Shown piece after piece: positions 1-8,374 of a stretch of 64,000 nucleotides of DNA. Source of the DNA: Phocoenobacter atlanticus (GTDB lineage: Bacteria > Pseudomonadota > Gammaproteobacteria > Enterobacterales > Pasteurellaceae). The number at the start of each line of letters is the position of its first letter. The stretch's first letter is position 1. The stretch is taken from the NCBI RefSeq assembly GCF_030764225.1, contig NZ_JASAXH010000012.1; one strand, given 5' to 3'. The notes beneath the pieces were generated by a model. That model searched no databases. It was not told the origin of the DNA and saw only the letters and a list, made by a program, of their open reading frames with translations. The position numbers were made by a program, and so were the translations under genes.

Positions 1-131
1 TTTTCATAATAAATTAAAGTAGTTTTTCCATTATCGTTTCTACAATTTCTTTGTGATATATAATTATATCTTTTTTATCTGAATTTTTGGATGGCGCATT
101 TTAGCCATTCATCGCTATTTCTAAATAGTAA

Positions 132-150
132 GGACACCAAAAGGTGCCCT
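132..150 (-). terminator. weak hairpin downstream of the efflux permease
   Basis: Read on the minus strand, GGGCACC-TTTT-GGTGTCC forms a 7-bp stem with one G-U pair, followed by a TTACTATTT tract. It lies just after the stop codon of the permease at 160 and is probably its terminator. Nothing else was recognised between the window start and this site. Confidence 0.4.
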
Positions 151-159
151 GTTACATAC

Positions 160-1293
160 CTATTTCTTCAAATATTTTCTAAAATATAATACGTAAGCCA
201 TTAATATTAATAAGATCAATCCACAGACAATTGAAAGAGGAGATGCTGCCATACTATGCGCTTGAATCATTTGATTTTTTAAACCTATATGAAAGAAATT
301 GGCTAAATAATCAGTAATCCAACCGAAAACAAAACTTATCAAAATCAAACAGCTTAAATAAATAACTAATATTTTTTTACCTAATTCTTGTTTAACAATG
401 GCTAAGGTCGCCACATTCGTTGCGGGACCTGCAAGTAAAAAGACTAAAATTGCACCTGGTGAAACTCCTGCAAAGAGTAGTCCCACTGCTAAAGGTGTAC
501 TAGAGGTTGCACAAATATACATTGGCACACCCATTAATGCCATAATCAAATAAGCATAAGAACTTGCTCCCCAAGTTTCTAAAAATTCAGAAGGTATCCA
601 AGTAATAATAGCTGCAGAAATAATTAATCCTATTAATAACCACATTGCAGTATCATTAACCAAGTCAATTAAACTAAATTGAAACCAACGGTACACTTTT
701 TTAGAAAAAGAGAGGGCGTCTTGAGGTTCTTGTTTAGAAGAACAACAACTTTTCTTTGGTTGCTCCACTTGTTGAGAAGCACAACAATGTGTTTTAGGTT
801 CTTCTTTAGTGCTACAACATTGTTTATTATGATGAGAATGCTTAAGGGGATGAGACTCCGTTTCTTTACTATCAATCTCTTTTTTTTCAAAAAACATAAC
901 GGTTAAGCCCGTTATAATTGCTGTTGTCACTGCAGCAATTGGGCGAATTACCGCCATAAAAGGACCTAATAATGCATAAGTAACGGCAATAGAATCTACA
1001 CCAGTTTCAGGGCTAGCAATCAAAAATGAAGTTGTTGCCGCTTTAGAGGCACCAGAGCGACGAATACCTAATGCAACAGGAATAACACTACAGGAGCAGA
1101 GAGGAATAGGTGCACCAATTAATGCGCCTTTAACAACCGAAATCACATTTTTCCCTCCTAAATGTTTATGTAGAAAATTAGGTGGAAGTGCAAATTTTAT
1201 TAGTCCAGACATTAGAAATCCAAACAAAAGCCAAGGAGCTGATTCAAATAAAAGCATAAAGAAATTTTGAATAAAAAGGGTTAGGTTATTCAT
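160..1293 (-). CDS. SO_0444-type Cu/Zn efflux permease with Cys-rich loop
   Basis: Polytopic inner-membrane permease of the DUF318/YraQ superfamily, closest in my recognition to the SO_0444 Cu/Zn efflux group. The N-terminal half carries the hallmark PLCSCSVIP and ETGVDSI segments. A hydrophilic loop around residues 140-195 holds His-Ser-His-His followed by three Cys-Cys pairs at about 15-residue intervals, a likely cytosolic metal-capture segment. A second bundle follows with MYICATSSTPLA and a GPATN motif. I chose the ATG at 1293 because AAGGA precedes it at good spacing; an upstream in-frame start at 1332 would lie inside the arsR gene. It is the second gene of an operon with the ArsR regulator just upstream. 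Export of Cu/Zn is inferred from the family; other thiophilic metals are possible. Confidence 0.85.
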   Translation of the reverse strand: MNNLTLFIQNFFMLLFESAPWLLFGFLMSGLIKFALPPNFLHKHLGGKNVISVVKGALIGAPIPLCSCSVIPVALGIRRSGASKAATTSFLIASPETGVDSIAVTYALLGPFMAVIRPIAAVTTAIITGLTVMFFEKKEIDSKETESHPLKHSHHNKQCCSTKEEPKTHCCASQQVEQPKKSCCSSKQEPQDALSFSKKVYRWFQFSLIDLVNDTAMWLLIGLIISAAIITWIPSEFLETWGASSYAYLIMALMGVPMYICATSSTPLAVGLLFAGVSPGAILVFLLAGPATNVATLAIVKQELGKKILVIYLSCLILISFVFGWITDYLANFFHIGLKNQMIQAHSMAASPLSIVCGLILLILMAYVLYFRKYLKK

Positions 1294-1303
1294 AGTCGTA
1301 TCC

Positions 1304-1633
1304 TTAATAAGGTGTTGGGTGAGAACACTCATTTGTATGAGCTAGCATATTATCTAGCAATTGTGCAACGTGATGATCTGCTAATGAGTAAAAAATATAT
1401 TTTTCTTCTCGTCTTTTTTTAACGAGATTAGATTCAAATAAAATTTTTAGTCGTGCAGAAATTGTGCCAATCTTAGAGTTTTCTAATTCTGCTAACTCAT
1501 TTACGCAGCATTCTTTTTGTTGTAAATGCAGTAATAGTTGAAGGCGAGCAGGGTCACCTAAGGCATTAAACATTTTAGCGGCTTGCTCTAGTGATATTGA
1601 ATTTAAAAGAGAAGATGGCATAGTTTTATTCAC
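1304..1633 (-). CDS. ArsR/SmtB-family metal-responsive repressor
   Basis: Small winged-helix repressor of about 109 residues. The DNA-reading region runs through ALGDPARLQLLLHL, ECCVNELAEL and GTISARLKIL. ECCVNEL corresponds to the ELCVCDL-type metal-sensing box of the alpha-3 helix, here with adjacent cysteines; a His-His and a Cys near the C-terminus (DHHVAQLL, NECSHP) could complete a sensor site. The best start is a GTG at 1633, preceded by GAGG with six bases of spacing. The first ATG of the frame (1645) and an internal ATG (1621) have poorer ribosome sites. It sits directly upstream of the efflux permease and should repress the two-gene operon until metal binds. The metal is not determined by sequence alone. 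Confidence 0.85.
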   Translation of the reverse strand: MNKTMPSSLLNSISLEQAAKMFNALGDPARLQLLLHLQQKECCVNELAELENSKIGTISARLKILFESNLVKKRREEKYIFYSLADHHVAQLLDNMLAHTNECSHPTPY

Positions 1634-1660
1634 TTTTAACCTCATTGTTTTAAATAATCA

Positions 1661-1678
1661 ATCATTCTTCCAAATGAT
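1661..1678. promoter_or_regulatory. probable ArsR operator
   Basis: ATCATT-CTTCCA-AATGAT is a perfect 6-bp dyad with a 6-bp centre, about 30 bp upstream of the arsR start. ArsR/SmtB repressors bind imperfect dyads of this kind over their own promoters. The site is inferred from position and symmetry. A mutated second copy lies at 2495-2512. Confidence 0.6.
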
Positions 1679-1782
1679 AGAATGTTAATTAAATAAAGTC
1701 AATAATAATATTTATAAATTGAGGGATAATTACTGGAAAACTGTAAATTTTTATCTATTGATTTTTAGAAATTAACAGTATT

Positions 1783-2312
1783 CCCCCCTCCCTAACCCTC
1801 CCCCGCGAAGCGGAGGAGGGAATTTGGATTTTTATACAAATGAAGGTGAGCATTTCTTCCTATGCACAAAAAAATTCCTCCCCCGCGAAGCGGAGGAGGG
1901 AATTTGGATTTTTATACAAATGAAGGTGAACATTTCTTCCTATGCACAAAAAAATTCCTCCCCCGCGAAGCGGAGGAGGGAATTTGGATTTTTATACAAA
2001 TGAAGGTGAACATTTCTTCCTATGCACAAAAAAATTCCTCCCCCGCGAAGCGGAGGAGGGAATTTGGATTTTTATACAAATGAAGGTGAGCATTTCTTCC
2101 TATGTACAAAAAAATTCCTCCCCCGCGAAGCGGAGGAGGGAATTTGGATTTTTATACAAATGAAGGTGAACATTTCTTCCTATGCACAAAAAAATTCCTC
2201 CCTCCGCGAAGCAGAGGAGGGAATTGGATTTTTATACAAATGAAGGTGAGCATTTCTTCCTATGCACAAAAAAATTCCTCCCTCCGCTTGCGGGGGGAGG
2301 TTAGGAGGGGGG
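1783..2312. repeat. REP-bounded element with six 80-bp tandem repeats (copy 1)
   Basis: The element starts with a pyrimidine-rich module (CCCCCCTCCCTAACCCTCC then GCGAAGC) and ends with its approximate inverse (CCGCTTGCGG then TTAGGAGGGGGG). Six near-identical 80-bp units begin at 1821, 1901, 1981, 2061, 2141 and about 2222. Each has a GC-rich hairpin around CGCGAAGCG and an AT-rich arm with ATACAAATGAAGGTGA. Units differ at a few positions (GTGAG/GTGAA, TGCAC/TGTAC). Reading frames across it are an artefact of 80-bp periodicity and I do not call genes here. No transposase is present; it looks like a non-autonomous, REP-derived minisatellite. Confidence 0.85.
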
Positions 2313-2398
2313 CTTAAGTATGCTTTTGCTTAGGAATAACTAAGGCAAGCCCCTCAAAGTTTTATAGGTTTAAAGGGCTTTTAAATATAACGAAAAAA

Positions 2399-2468
2399 CT
2401 AGTAACTAAGTTTTCTAACCAATTGAATTACTTCATTAATTTGATTATCAGAGAGTTTTCCATCGAAT
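2399..2468 (-). pseudogene. duplicated 3' fragment of the ytfJ-like gene
   Basis: These 70 bases, and the flanking sequence back to about 2280, are identical to the last codons and downstream DNA of the ytfJ-like gene at 3334. Identity ends abruptly at 2468, where the sequence switches to a copy of the arsR upstream region. It is a by-product of a segmental duplication and is not expected to be expressed. Confidence 0.85.
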
Positions 2469-2494
2469 TTAACCCCATTGTTATTAAATAATCA

Positions 2495-2512
2495 ATCATT
2501 CTTTCAAGTGAT
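2495..2512. promoter_or_regulatory. second, degraded copy of the ArsR operator
   Basis: This copy reads ATCATT-CTTTCA-AGTGAT, so one arm has changed and the perfect dyad is lost. Sequence downstream to about 2650 matches 1679-1816. It has no arsR gene behind it and faces only the ytfJ fragment, so it is an orphan promoter copy. Confidence 0.6.
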
Positions 2513-2616
2513 AGAATGTTAATTAAATAAAGTCAATAATAATATTTATAAATTGAGGGATAATTACTGGAAAACTGTAAATTTTTATCTATTGATTTTT
2601 AGAAATTAACAGTATT

Positions 2617-3247
2617 CCCCCCTCCCTAACCCTCCCCCGCGAAGCGGAGGAGGGAATTTGGATTTTTATACAAATGAAGGTGAACATTTCTTCCTATGCA
2701 CAAAAAAATTCCTCCCTCCGCGAAGCAGAGGAGNNNNNNNNNNNNNNNNNNNNNNNNNNNNNNNNNNNNNNNNNNNNNNNNNNNNNNNNNNNNNNNNNNN
2801 NNNNNNNNNNNNNNNNNNNNNNNNNNNNNNNNGGGAATTTGGATTTTTATACAAATGAAGGTGAGCATTTCTTCCTATGCACAAAAAAATTCCTCCCCCG
2901 CGAAGCAGCGGAGGGAATTTGGATTTTTATACAAATGAAGGTGAGCATTTCTTCCTATGTACAAAAAATTCCCTCCCCCGCGAAGCGGAGGAGGGAATTT
3001 GGATTTTTATACAAATGAAGGTGAGCATTTCTTCCTATGCACAAAAAAATTCCTCCCCCGCGAAGCAGCGGAGGGAATTTGGATTTTTATACAAATGAAG
3101 GTGAGCATTTCTTCCTATGCACAAAAAAATTCCTCCCCCGCGAAGCGGAGGAGGGAATTTGGATTTTTATACAAATGAAGGTGAGCATTTCTTCCTATGT
3201 ACAAAAAAATTCCTCCCTCCGCTTGCGGGGGGAGGTTAGGAGGGGGG
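2617..3247. repeat. REP-bounded element with 80-bp tandem repeats (copy 2, gapped)
   Basis: Same left and right terminal modules as the element at 1783-2312. One unit starts at 2655; five more follow the gap, at 2836, 2916, 2996, 3076 and 3156. Variants such as GAAGCAGCGGAGG occur here and not in copy 1, so the arrays are not identical. True length is unknown because of the run of N inside it. Confidence 0.85.
2734..2832. other. assembly gap (run of N)
   Basis: Ninety-nine N residues lie inside the second tandem array, most likely a scaffold join in unresolved repeats. Repeat copy number and spacing across this point should not be trusted. Confidence 0.98.
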
Positions 3248-3333
3248 CTTAAGTATGCTTTTGCTTAGGAATAACTAAGGCAAGCCCCTCAAAGTTTTAT
3301 AGGTTTAAAGGGCTTTTAAATATAACGAAAAAA

Positions 3334-3879
3334 CTAGTAACTAAGTTTTCTAACCAATTGAATTACTTCATTAATTTGATTATCAGAGAGTTTTCCATCG
3401 AATACAAATTGAACCTTACCATTTTTATCTAGAACTGCCACAAAATTATCTTTTGGTTTTAAATTCCAAGCTTTCTTAACAGTACCATTTTGATCTAACA
3501 CTACCTGACTATGTGCATTTTTTAGTTTACCTTTTTTGGCTTTACTTTTTACGAATACACCAGTACCAAAGGTTGAATCATCAACGTTAATGATAGTTGT
3601 AGTTTGATAAGTTGAACGGTTAAAGTGAGCGTTACGAATTGCTTCAATTAATGCACTATTTTTCTCTTTAGCATCACTTCTACCAGCAAAATGATTGACT
3701 ACCCTTACTTTCCCCGCTAAAGAGCGAGAGTTCCACTCTTGATAAATAATATCATTATTTTTTTTGATAAGTTCACCATCTTCAACTACGGTAACATTCG
3801 GTAATCCTTGATTTAATTGAATATTGTGAGCCATTGTGAGTGGTGAAAAGAGAGCGAGCAAAACAAATAATTTTTTCAT
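3334..3879 (-). CDS. ytfJ: YtfJ-family periplasmic protein
   Basis: 181 residues beginning with a signal peptide (MKKLFVLLALFSPLTMAH, cleavage likely after TMA), so exported to the periplasm. The mature part follows the YtfJ pattern: a conserved GKVRVVNHFAGR segment, an NVDDSTFGTG stretch, and a C-terminal half resembling a thioredoxin-like fold (VVLDQNGTVKKAWNL, FVAVLDKNGKVQFVFDG). No CXXC motif is present, so redox catalysis is not supported. The family has no established function. The 3' end of this gene is duplicated at 2399-2468. It stands alone, with yajC-secDF starting on the other strand beyond its 5' end. Confidence 0.8.
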   Translation of the reverse strand: MKKLFVLLALFSPLTMAHNIQLNQGLPNVTVVEDGELIKKNNDIIYQEWNSRSLAGKVRVVNHFAGRSDAKEKNSALIEAIRNAHFNRSTYQTTTIINVDDSTFGTGVFVKSKAKKGKLKNAHSQVVLDQNGTVKKAWNLKPKDNFVAVLDKNGKVQFVFDGKLSDNQINEVIQLVRKLSY

Positions 3880-4045
3880 TTTTTAACCTTTTACTATTGA
3901 ATTATGAAATTAAGCACCCATTTTAGCATTAAAAGGTGTGATAGGGAGAGTGGTTTTACCTCTTGGTAGATTTTTCTCGTCTAAATGTCGATTTTGTGAT
4001 ATTTTAGCACCGTATTTTTTAATTTAATTTTTTAAGGAGTTTTAT

Positions 4046-4336
4046 ATGGGCGCTCAAGGTGGCACAATGCAAATGATTTTAATGTTAGTCGTTTTTGGTG
4101 GGATTTTCTATTTTATGGTTTATCGTCCACAAGCCAAACGTCAAAAAGAACAAAAAGCACTTTTAGATAGTCTTTCAAAAGGCGATGAAGTGTTAATTAG
4201 TGGTGGTTTGATGGGCAAAATTACTAAAGTTGCTGATGAAAATATCGTTATGGCATTAAATGAGACAACTGAAGTAACGATTCGTCGTGATTTCGTTGTG
4301 GCAACTTTACCTAAGGGTTCAGTTAAATCACTTTAA
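4046..4336 (+). CDS. yajC: preprotein translocase accessory subunit YajC
   Basis: Small 96-residue inner-membrane protein with one N-terminal transmembrane helix (MILMLVVFGGIFYFMVYRPQ) and a basic cytosolic domain containing KGDEVLISGGLMGKI, the YajC signature. YajC associates with SecD-SecF, which aid the late, proton-motive-force-driven steps of Sec export. AAGGAG lies nine bases upstream of the start, and secD follows after 29 bp, so the three genes look like one transcription unit. Length is slightly under the 110 residues of E. coli YajC but complete. Confidence 0.95.
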   Translation: MGAQGGTMQMILMLVVFGGIFYFMVYRPQAKRQKEQKALLDSLSKGDEVLISGGLMGKITKVADENIVMALNETTEVTIRRDFVVATLPKGSVKSL

Positions 4337-4365
4337 TTTTTTTCATTTTAATACAGGATTAAATT

Positions 4366-6210
4366 GTGTTAAATCGTTTTCCTTTATGGAAGAACCTGAT
4401 GGTGATCTTTATGGTCGCCATTGGTGCATTATATGCACTTCCAAATTTATATGGTGAAGATCCGTCAGTACAAATTTCTGGTACTAGAGGACAAACCGCA
4501 ACTACTGAAACACTTGCTAAAGTACAAAGTGTTTTATCTTCAATGAAAATCAATCCAAAAGGCATTAATCTTGAAAAAGGGGCAATTTTAGTTCGTCTTG
4601 AAAAAGAAAATGAACAGCTTCCAGTAAAAGAAAAAATTGCTGATGTGTTAGGGAATGATTATTCAGTCGCATTAAACTTAGCCCCTGCAACACCAAGTTG
4701 GTTAGCCGATATTGGCGGAAAGCCAATGCGAAGAGGGTTAGATTTATTAGGTGGTGTTCGCTTCTTAATGGAAGTAGATATGAACACCAGCTTAGCAAAA
4801 CAACAAGAAATGTTGCAAGACAGCTTGCGTACCGAATTGCGTAAAGAAAAATTAAAATATAAAGCGGTCAGAAAATTAGAAGATTTTGCAACAGAGATTG
4901 TCTTTGTGGATTCCGATACCGCAGATAAAGCATTCCGCTTTATTCGTGATTATCATAATAACTTAGATTTAACCTATGCTTCTTCTAATGTGTTGTTATT
5001 AAAACCATCAGCAGCAGGGTTAGCAGATTCTCGTAGTGCAGCAATTGAACAAAACTTATCAATTTTACGTAAACGTGTTGAAGAATTAGGGGTGTCAGAA
5101 CCAACAATTCAGCGACAAGGTGCAGATCGTATTGTGGTTGAATTACCAGGGGTTCAAGATACTGCTCGAGCAAAAGAAATTTTAGGTGCAACAGCAACGT
5201 TAGAATTTCGTTTAGTGAATACAGAAGCCAATCAAGCCTTAGTTTCTCAAGGAATTATTCCTGCCAATTCTGAGCTGAAAATAGATAAAAATAATCGTCC
5301 AGTACTACTTTATCGTAAAGCTGAAGTGGGAGGGGAGCATATTATTGATGCTACGGCTGGAAAAGATGACAGAGGGTTACCACAAGTTAGTATCAAACTA
5401 GATAGTGAAGGTGGTAATTTAATGGCAGAAACCACTAAACGAGCATTAAAAAAACCAATGGCAACTCTTTACCGTGAATACAAAGATTCAGGGAAAAAAG
5501 ATGCGAATGGTAAAGTGATTTTGGATAAGCACGAAGAAGTGATTAATGTAGCAACCATTCAAGGACGTTTTGGTAGTCAATTCCAAATTACAGGGATTGA
5601 CTCTTCAGCAGAAGCGCAAAACTTAGCCGTATTATTACGTTCAGGGGCATTAATTGCACCAATTGTGATCGTGCAAGAGCGTACTATTGGTGCATCTTTG
5701 GGGGCTGATAATGTGGCACAAGGTATGAATGCTGCGTTACTTGGTTTAGCATTAACCGTCTTTTTCTGCTTAGTGTATTACAAAATATTTGGTTTATTTG
5801 CAACTGCAGCTTTATTAGCAAATATGGTATTAACAATCGGTTTAATGTCATTAATTGGTGCAACCTTAACAATGCCGGGTATTGCAGGGATTGTGCTTTC
5901 TGTTGGTATGTCTGTTGATGCTAACGTATTGATTTATGAGCGTATTAAAGAAGAAATTCGTAATGGTCGTTCAATTCAACACGCAATCCACGAGGGCTAT
6001 AGCGGTGCGTTTTCCAGTATTTTTGACTCAAACTTAACCACTATTTTAACTGCTGTTATTCTTTATGCAGTAGGAACAGGTCCAATTAAAGGTTTTGCAA
6101 TCACGCTTTCGTTAGGGGTGATGATCTCAATGTTTACTGCAATTATTGGAACTCGTATGCTAGTTAACTGGCGATATGGTGGTAAACGAGTGAGTAAATT
6201 GTGGATTTAA
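4366..6210 (+). CDS. secD: protein translocase subunit SecD
   Basis: 614 residues, the usual SecD size. One N-terminal transmembrane helix is followed by the large periplasmic region with the family motif GLDLLGGVRFLMEVDM, then five C-terminal helices that include VDANVLIYERIKEE, the conserved RND-type segment. The start is a GTG at 4366, preceded by AGGA nine bases away; no ATG fits better. SecD and SecF form a heterodimer that uses the proton gradient to pull preproteins out of SecYEG. The stop codon overlaps the ribosome site of secF, consistent with coupled translation. Confidence 0.97.
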   Translation: MLNRFPLWKNLMVIFMVAIGALYALPNLYGEDPSVQISGTRGQTATTETLAKVQSVLSSMKINPKGINLEKGAILVRLEKENEQLPVKEKIADVLGNDYSVALNLAPATPSWLADIGGKPMRRGLDLLGGVRFLMEVDMNTSLAKQQEMLQDSLRTELRKEKLKYKAVRKLEDFATEIVFVDSDTADKAFRFIRDYHNNLDLTYASSNVLLLKPSAAGLADSRSAAIEQNLSILRKRVEELGVSEPTIQRQGADRIVVELPGVQDTARAKEILGATATLEFRLVNTEANQALVSQGIIPANSELKIDKNNRPVLLYRKAEVGGEHIIDATAGKDDRGLPQVSIKLDSEGGNLMAETTKRALKKPMATLYREYKDSGKKDANGKVILDKHEEVINVATIQGRFGSQFQITGIDSSAEAQNLAVLLRSGALIAPIVIVQERTIGASLGADNVAQGMNAALLGLALTVFFCLVYYKIFGLFATAALLANMVLTIGLMSLIGATLTMPGIAGIVLSVGMSVDANVLIYERIKEEIRNGRSIQHAIHEGYSGAFSSIFDSNLTTILTAVILYAVGTGPIKGFAITLSLGVMISMFTAIIGTRMLVNWRYGGKRVSKLWI

Positions 6211-6221
6211 GGAAGAATAAA

Positions 6222-7190
6222 ATGGCAAGAAAAGAACAAAATGCAGCAGAGATTAAGCTTCCTTATAAGCTAATCCCATTTATGAAATACCGAATGACGG
6301 GTTATCTCTTCTCTTTGGTTGTAATTGCTTTTAGCTTATTTTTTATTGTGACTAAAGGCTTAAACTGGGGATTAGATTTTACAGGCGGTACAGTGATTGA
6401 AACCACTTTTTCACAATCAGCAGATTTGGGAAAAGTACGTTCAGAGTTAGATAAAAATGGTTATGGTAGTGCAATAGTACAAACTTTAGGTGGTACAAAA
6501 GATTTAATGATCCGTCTACCTGCTGCGGAAGCAGACAGCAAAGTAAGTACTAATGTCATTAATGTTATTCATCAACATATTGATCCAAAAGCACAAATTA
6601 AAAGTGCGGAGTTTGTCGGACCAAATGTGGGTAAAGAATTAACAGAAAGTGCTATTTACGGAACATTAGCAACATTAGCAATGTTATTGCTTTATGTTGG
6701 ATTACGTTTTGAATGGCGTTTAGCAGTAGGGGCAATTGCAGCACTATTCCACGATGTTATTGTCACAATTGGCTTTTTCTCATTACTACAAATTGAGATT
6801 GATTTAACCTTTGTGGCGGCGATCTTATCCGTTGTGGGTTACTCACTGAATGATAGTATCGTGGTATTCGACCGTGTACGTGAAAACTTCCGTAAAGTAC
6901 GTCGTTCAAATACCATTGAAATTGTTGATATTTCATTAAGCCAAACGCTATCTCGTACCTTGATGACCTCATTAACAACCTTAGTTGTGGTATTAGCTCT
7001 ATTTTGGCTGGGTGGTTCAACCTTACATAGCTTCTCATTAGCATTATTAATCGGTATCGCATTTGGTACCTATTCCTCAATCTACATTGCAATTGGCATT
7101 GCATTAAGATTAGGTTTAACTCGTGATCATATGATCCCACCTGTTGTGGAAAAAGAAGGTGCAGATCAAGAAGCCTTTATTAATTATTAA
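6222..7190 (+). CDS. secF: protein translocase subunit SecF
   Basis: About 322 residues with six predicted transmembrane helices and the SecF motif GLDFTGGTVIE after the first. The RND-like segment SLNDSIVVFDRVREN matches the equivalent SecD region. I place the start at the ATG at 6222, which has AAGGAAG upstream; the in-frame GTG at 6201 would overlap the end of secD without a ribosome site. It is the last gene of yajC-secD-secF; a strong hairpin terminator follows at 7214. Confidence 0.97.
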   Translation: MARKEQNAAEIKLPYKLIPFMKYRMTGYLFSLVVIAFSLFFIVTKGLNWGLDFTGGTVIETTFSQSADLGKVRSELDKNGYGSAIVQTLGGTKDLMIRLPAAEADSKVSTNVINVIHQHIDPKAQIKSAEFVGPNVGKELTESAIYGTLATLAMLLLYVGLRFEWRLAVGAIAALFHDVIVTIGFFSLLQIEIDLTFVAAILSVVGYSLNDSIVVFDRVRENFRKVRRSNTIEIVDISLSQTLSRTLMTSLTTLVVVLALFWLGGSTLHSFSLALLIGIAFGTYSSIYIAIGIALRLGLTRDHMIPPVVEKEGADQEAFINY

Positions 7191-7213
7191 GGTTTAATGA
7201 TCAATGTGTAATT

Positions 7214-7240
7214 AAGGCAGATTAATTCTGCCTTTCTTTT
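7214..7240 (+). terminator. Rho-independent terminator of yajC-secDF
   Basis: AAGGCAGA-TTAAT-TCTGCCTT gives a perfect 8-bp stem with a 5-base loop followed by TCTTTT. Confidence 0.9.
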
Positions 7241-7284
7241 ATTATCAACATTGTTATTAAAGTTTATTCAAATTGGAAAATATT

Positions 7285-8091
7285 ATGCTAGCGATTATTT
7301 CTCCTGCAAAAACATTAGATTACAAAACACAACTCCCTAGTTTTGCAAAAACTCAACCACAACTGACCGCTTATAGCCAACAGCTAATTGATATTTGTAA
7401 ACAGCTTTCTCCTCAAGATGTTGCGAGTTTAATGAAAATCAGTGATAAATTGGCAACCTTAAATGCAGTACGATTTGCAGAATGGCAGTTGGAACATAAT
7501 GAGAATAATGCTAAACAAGCACTATTTGCCTTTAAAGGGGATGTTTATACAGGACTTGATGCAACGAGTTTAACCACAACTGAAATTGAGTTTGCTCAAT
7601 CTCATTTAGCTATTTTATCAGGGTTATATGGTTTACTTAAACCTCTAGATTTAATGCAACCTTATCGTCTTGAAATGGGAACAAAATTAACTAACCCTAA
7701 AGGTAAAAATTTATATGATTTTTGGGGCAGTGTAATTACACAACAATTACAGAAAACCCTTGATAAACAAGGGGATAATATTTTGGTTAATCTTGCTTCT
7801 GACGAATATTTTAATTCAGTAAAAACCAAAGAGTTAAAAGCAACAATAATCAAACCGATCTTTTTAGATGAAAAAAAGGGAAAATTCAAAACCATTAGTT
7901 TTTATGCCAAAAAAGCACGTGGAATGATGGTGCGTTATATTTTGAAAAATCAATTAACGGAAGTTGAAAAATTAAAAGAATTTAATTTAGGTGGCTATTG
8001 GTTTGATGAAGATAGCTCAACGGAAACAGAATGGGTCTTTAAACGTACTGAAATTGAAGCGCTTGCTTATAAAGAAATGAAAAGTAGTTAA
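7285..8091 (+). CDS. yaaA: peroxide stress resistance protein YaaA
   Basis: 268 residues starting with the family N-terminus MLAIISPAKTLDY. Conserved internal blocks include GLYGLLKPLDLMQPYRLEMG, NLASDEYFNSV and FYAKKARGMMVRYI. YaaA in E. coli is induced by OxyR, limits free intracellular iron during peroxide stress, and has a DNA-binding fold. The ATG at 7285 has GGAA seven bases upstream and matches the family start; a TTG at 7273 is less likely. It appears monocistronic, between the secF terminator and a repeat element. No OxyR site was identified. Confidence 0.93.
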   Translation: MLAIISPAKTLDYKTQLPSFAKTQPQLTAYSQQLIDICKQLSPQDVASLMKISDKLATLNAVRFAEWQLEHNENNAKQALFAFKGDVYTGLDATSLTTTEIEFAQSHLAILSGLYGLLKPLDLMQPYRLEMGTKLTNPKGKNLYDFWGSVITQQLQKTLDKQGDNILVNLASDEYFNSVKTKELKATIIKPIFLDEKKGKFKTISFYAKKARGMMVRYILKNQLTEVEKLKEFNLGGYWFDEDSSTETEWVFKRTEIEALAYKEMKSS

Positions 8092-8182
8092 AATGAAACA
8101 GGGCAACAGTAAACTTTTAACTATTGACTTTAAAAAATTAATAGTAATAATATTCAAAAAGGTACAAAAAATATAAATAATA

Positions 8183-8348
8183 CCCCCTCCCTAGCCCTCC
8201 CCCGCAAGCGGAGGAGGGGACTGTATAAGAGGATGTGCAGACTTTTGGTCGTCATCGCTCTTTTATGTAAATGTAGGTGAGAGAAACTTTTCTTTCGATG
8301 CAAAAAATTCCTCCCTCCGCTTGCGGGGGGGAGGCTAGGAGGGGGGGA
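8183..8348. repeat. single-unit relative of the 80-bp repeat element
   Basis: The left module (CCCCCTCCCTAGCCCTCC then GCAAGC) and right module (CCGCTTGCGG then CTAGGAGGGGGGG) are inverted relatives of those bounding the arrays at 1783 and 2617. The interior ends in a segment (ATGTAAATGTAGGTGAGA, then ATGCAAAAAATTCCTCC) recognisably related to one 80-bp unit, but it is not amplified. It fills most of the space between yaaA and the next gene. Confidence 0.75.
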
Positions 8349-8374
8349 TTTCAAATACGAGCTTTCCCTAAAAG

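Noticed and set aside
669..906. Frames on both strands within the efflux permease
   Set aside because: Out-of-frame shadows of the Cys-rich loop; low-complexity translations and no ribosome site.
1783..3247. CRISPR array
   Set aside because: Units are near-identical over the full 80 bp, so there are no unique spacers, and no cas genes are present in the window.
1862..3252. Many overlapping plus- and minus-strand frames of 66-114 codons with repeated KKFLPREAEEGIWIF-like text
   Set aside because: They are the same 80-bp repeat read in successive frames (80 is not a multiple of three, so frames rotate), have no ribosome sites, and some run through the run of N.
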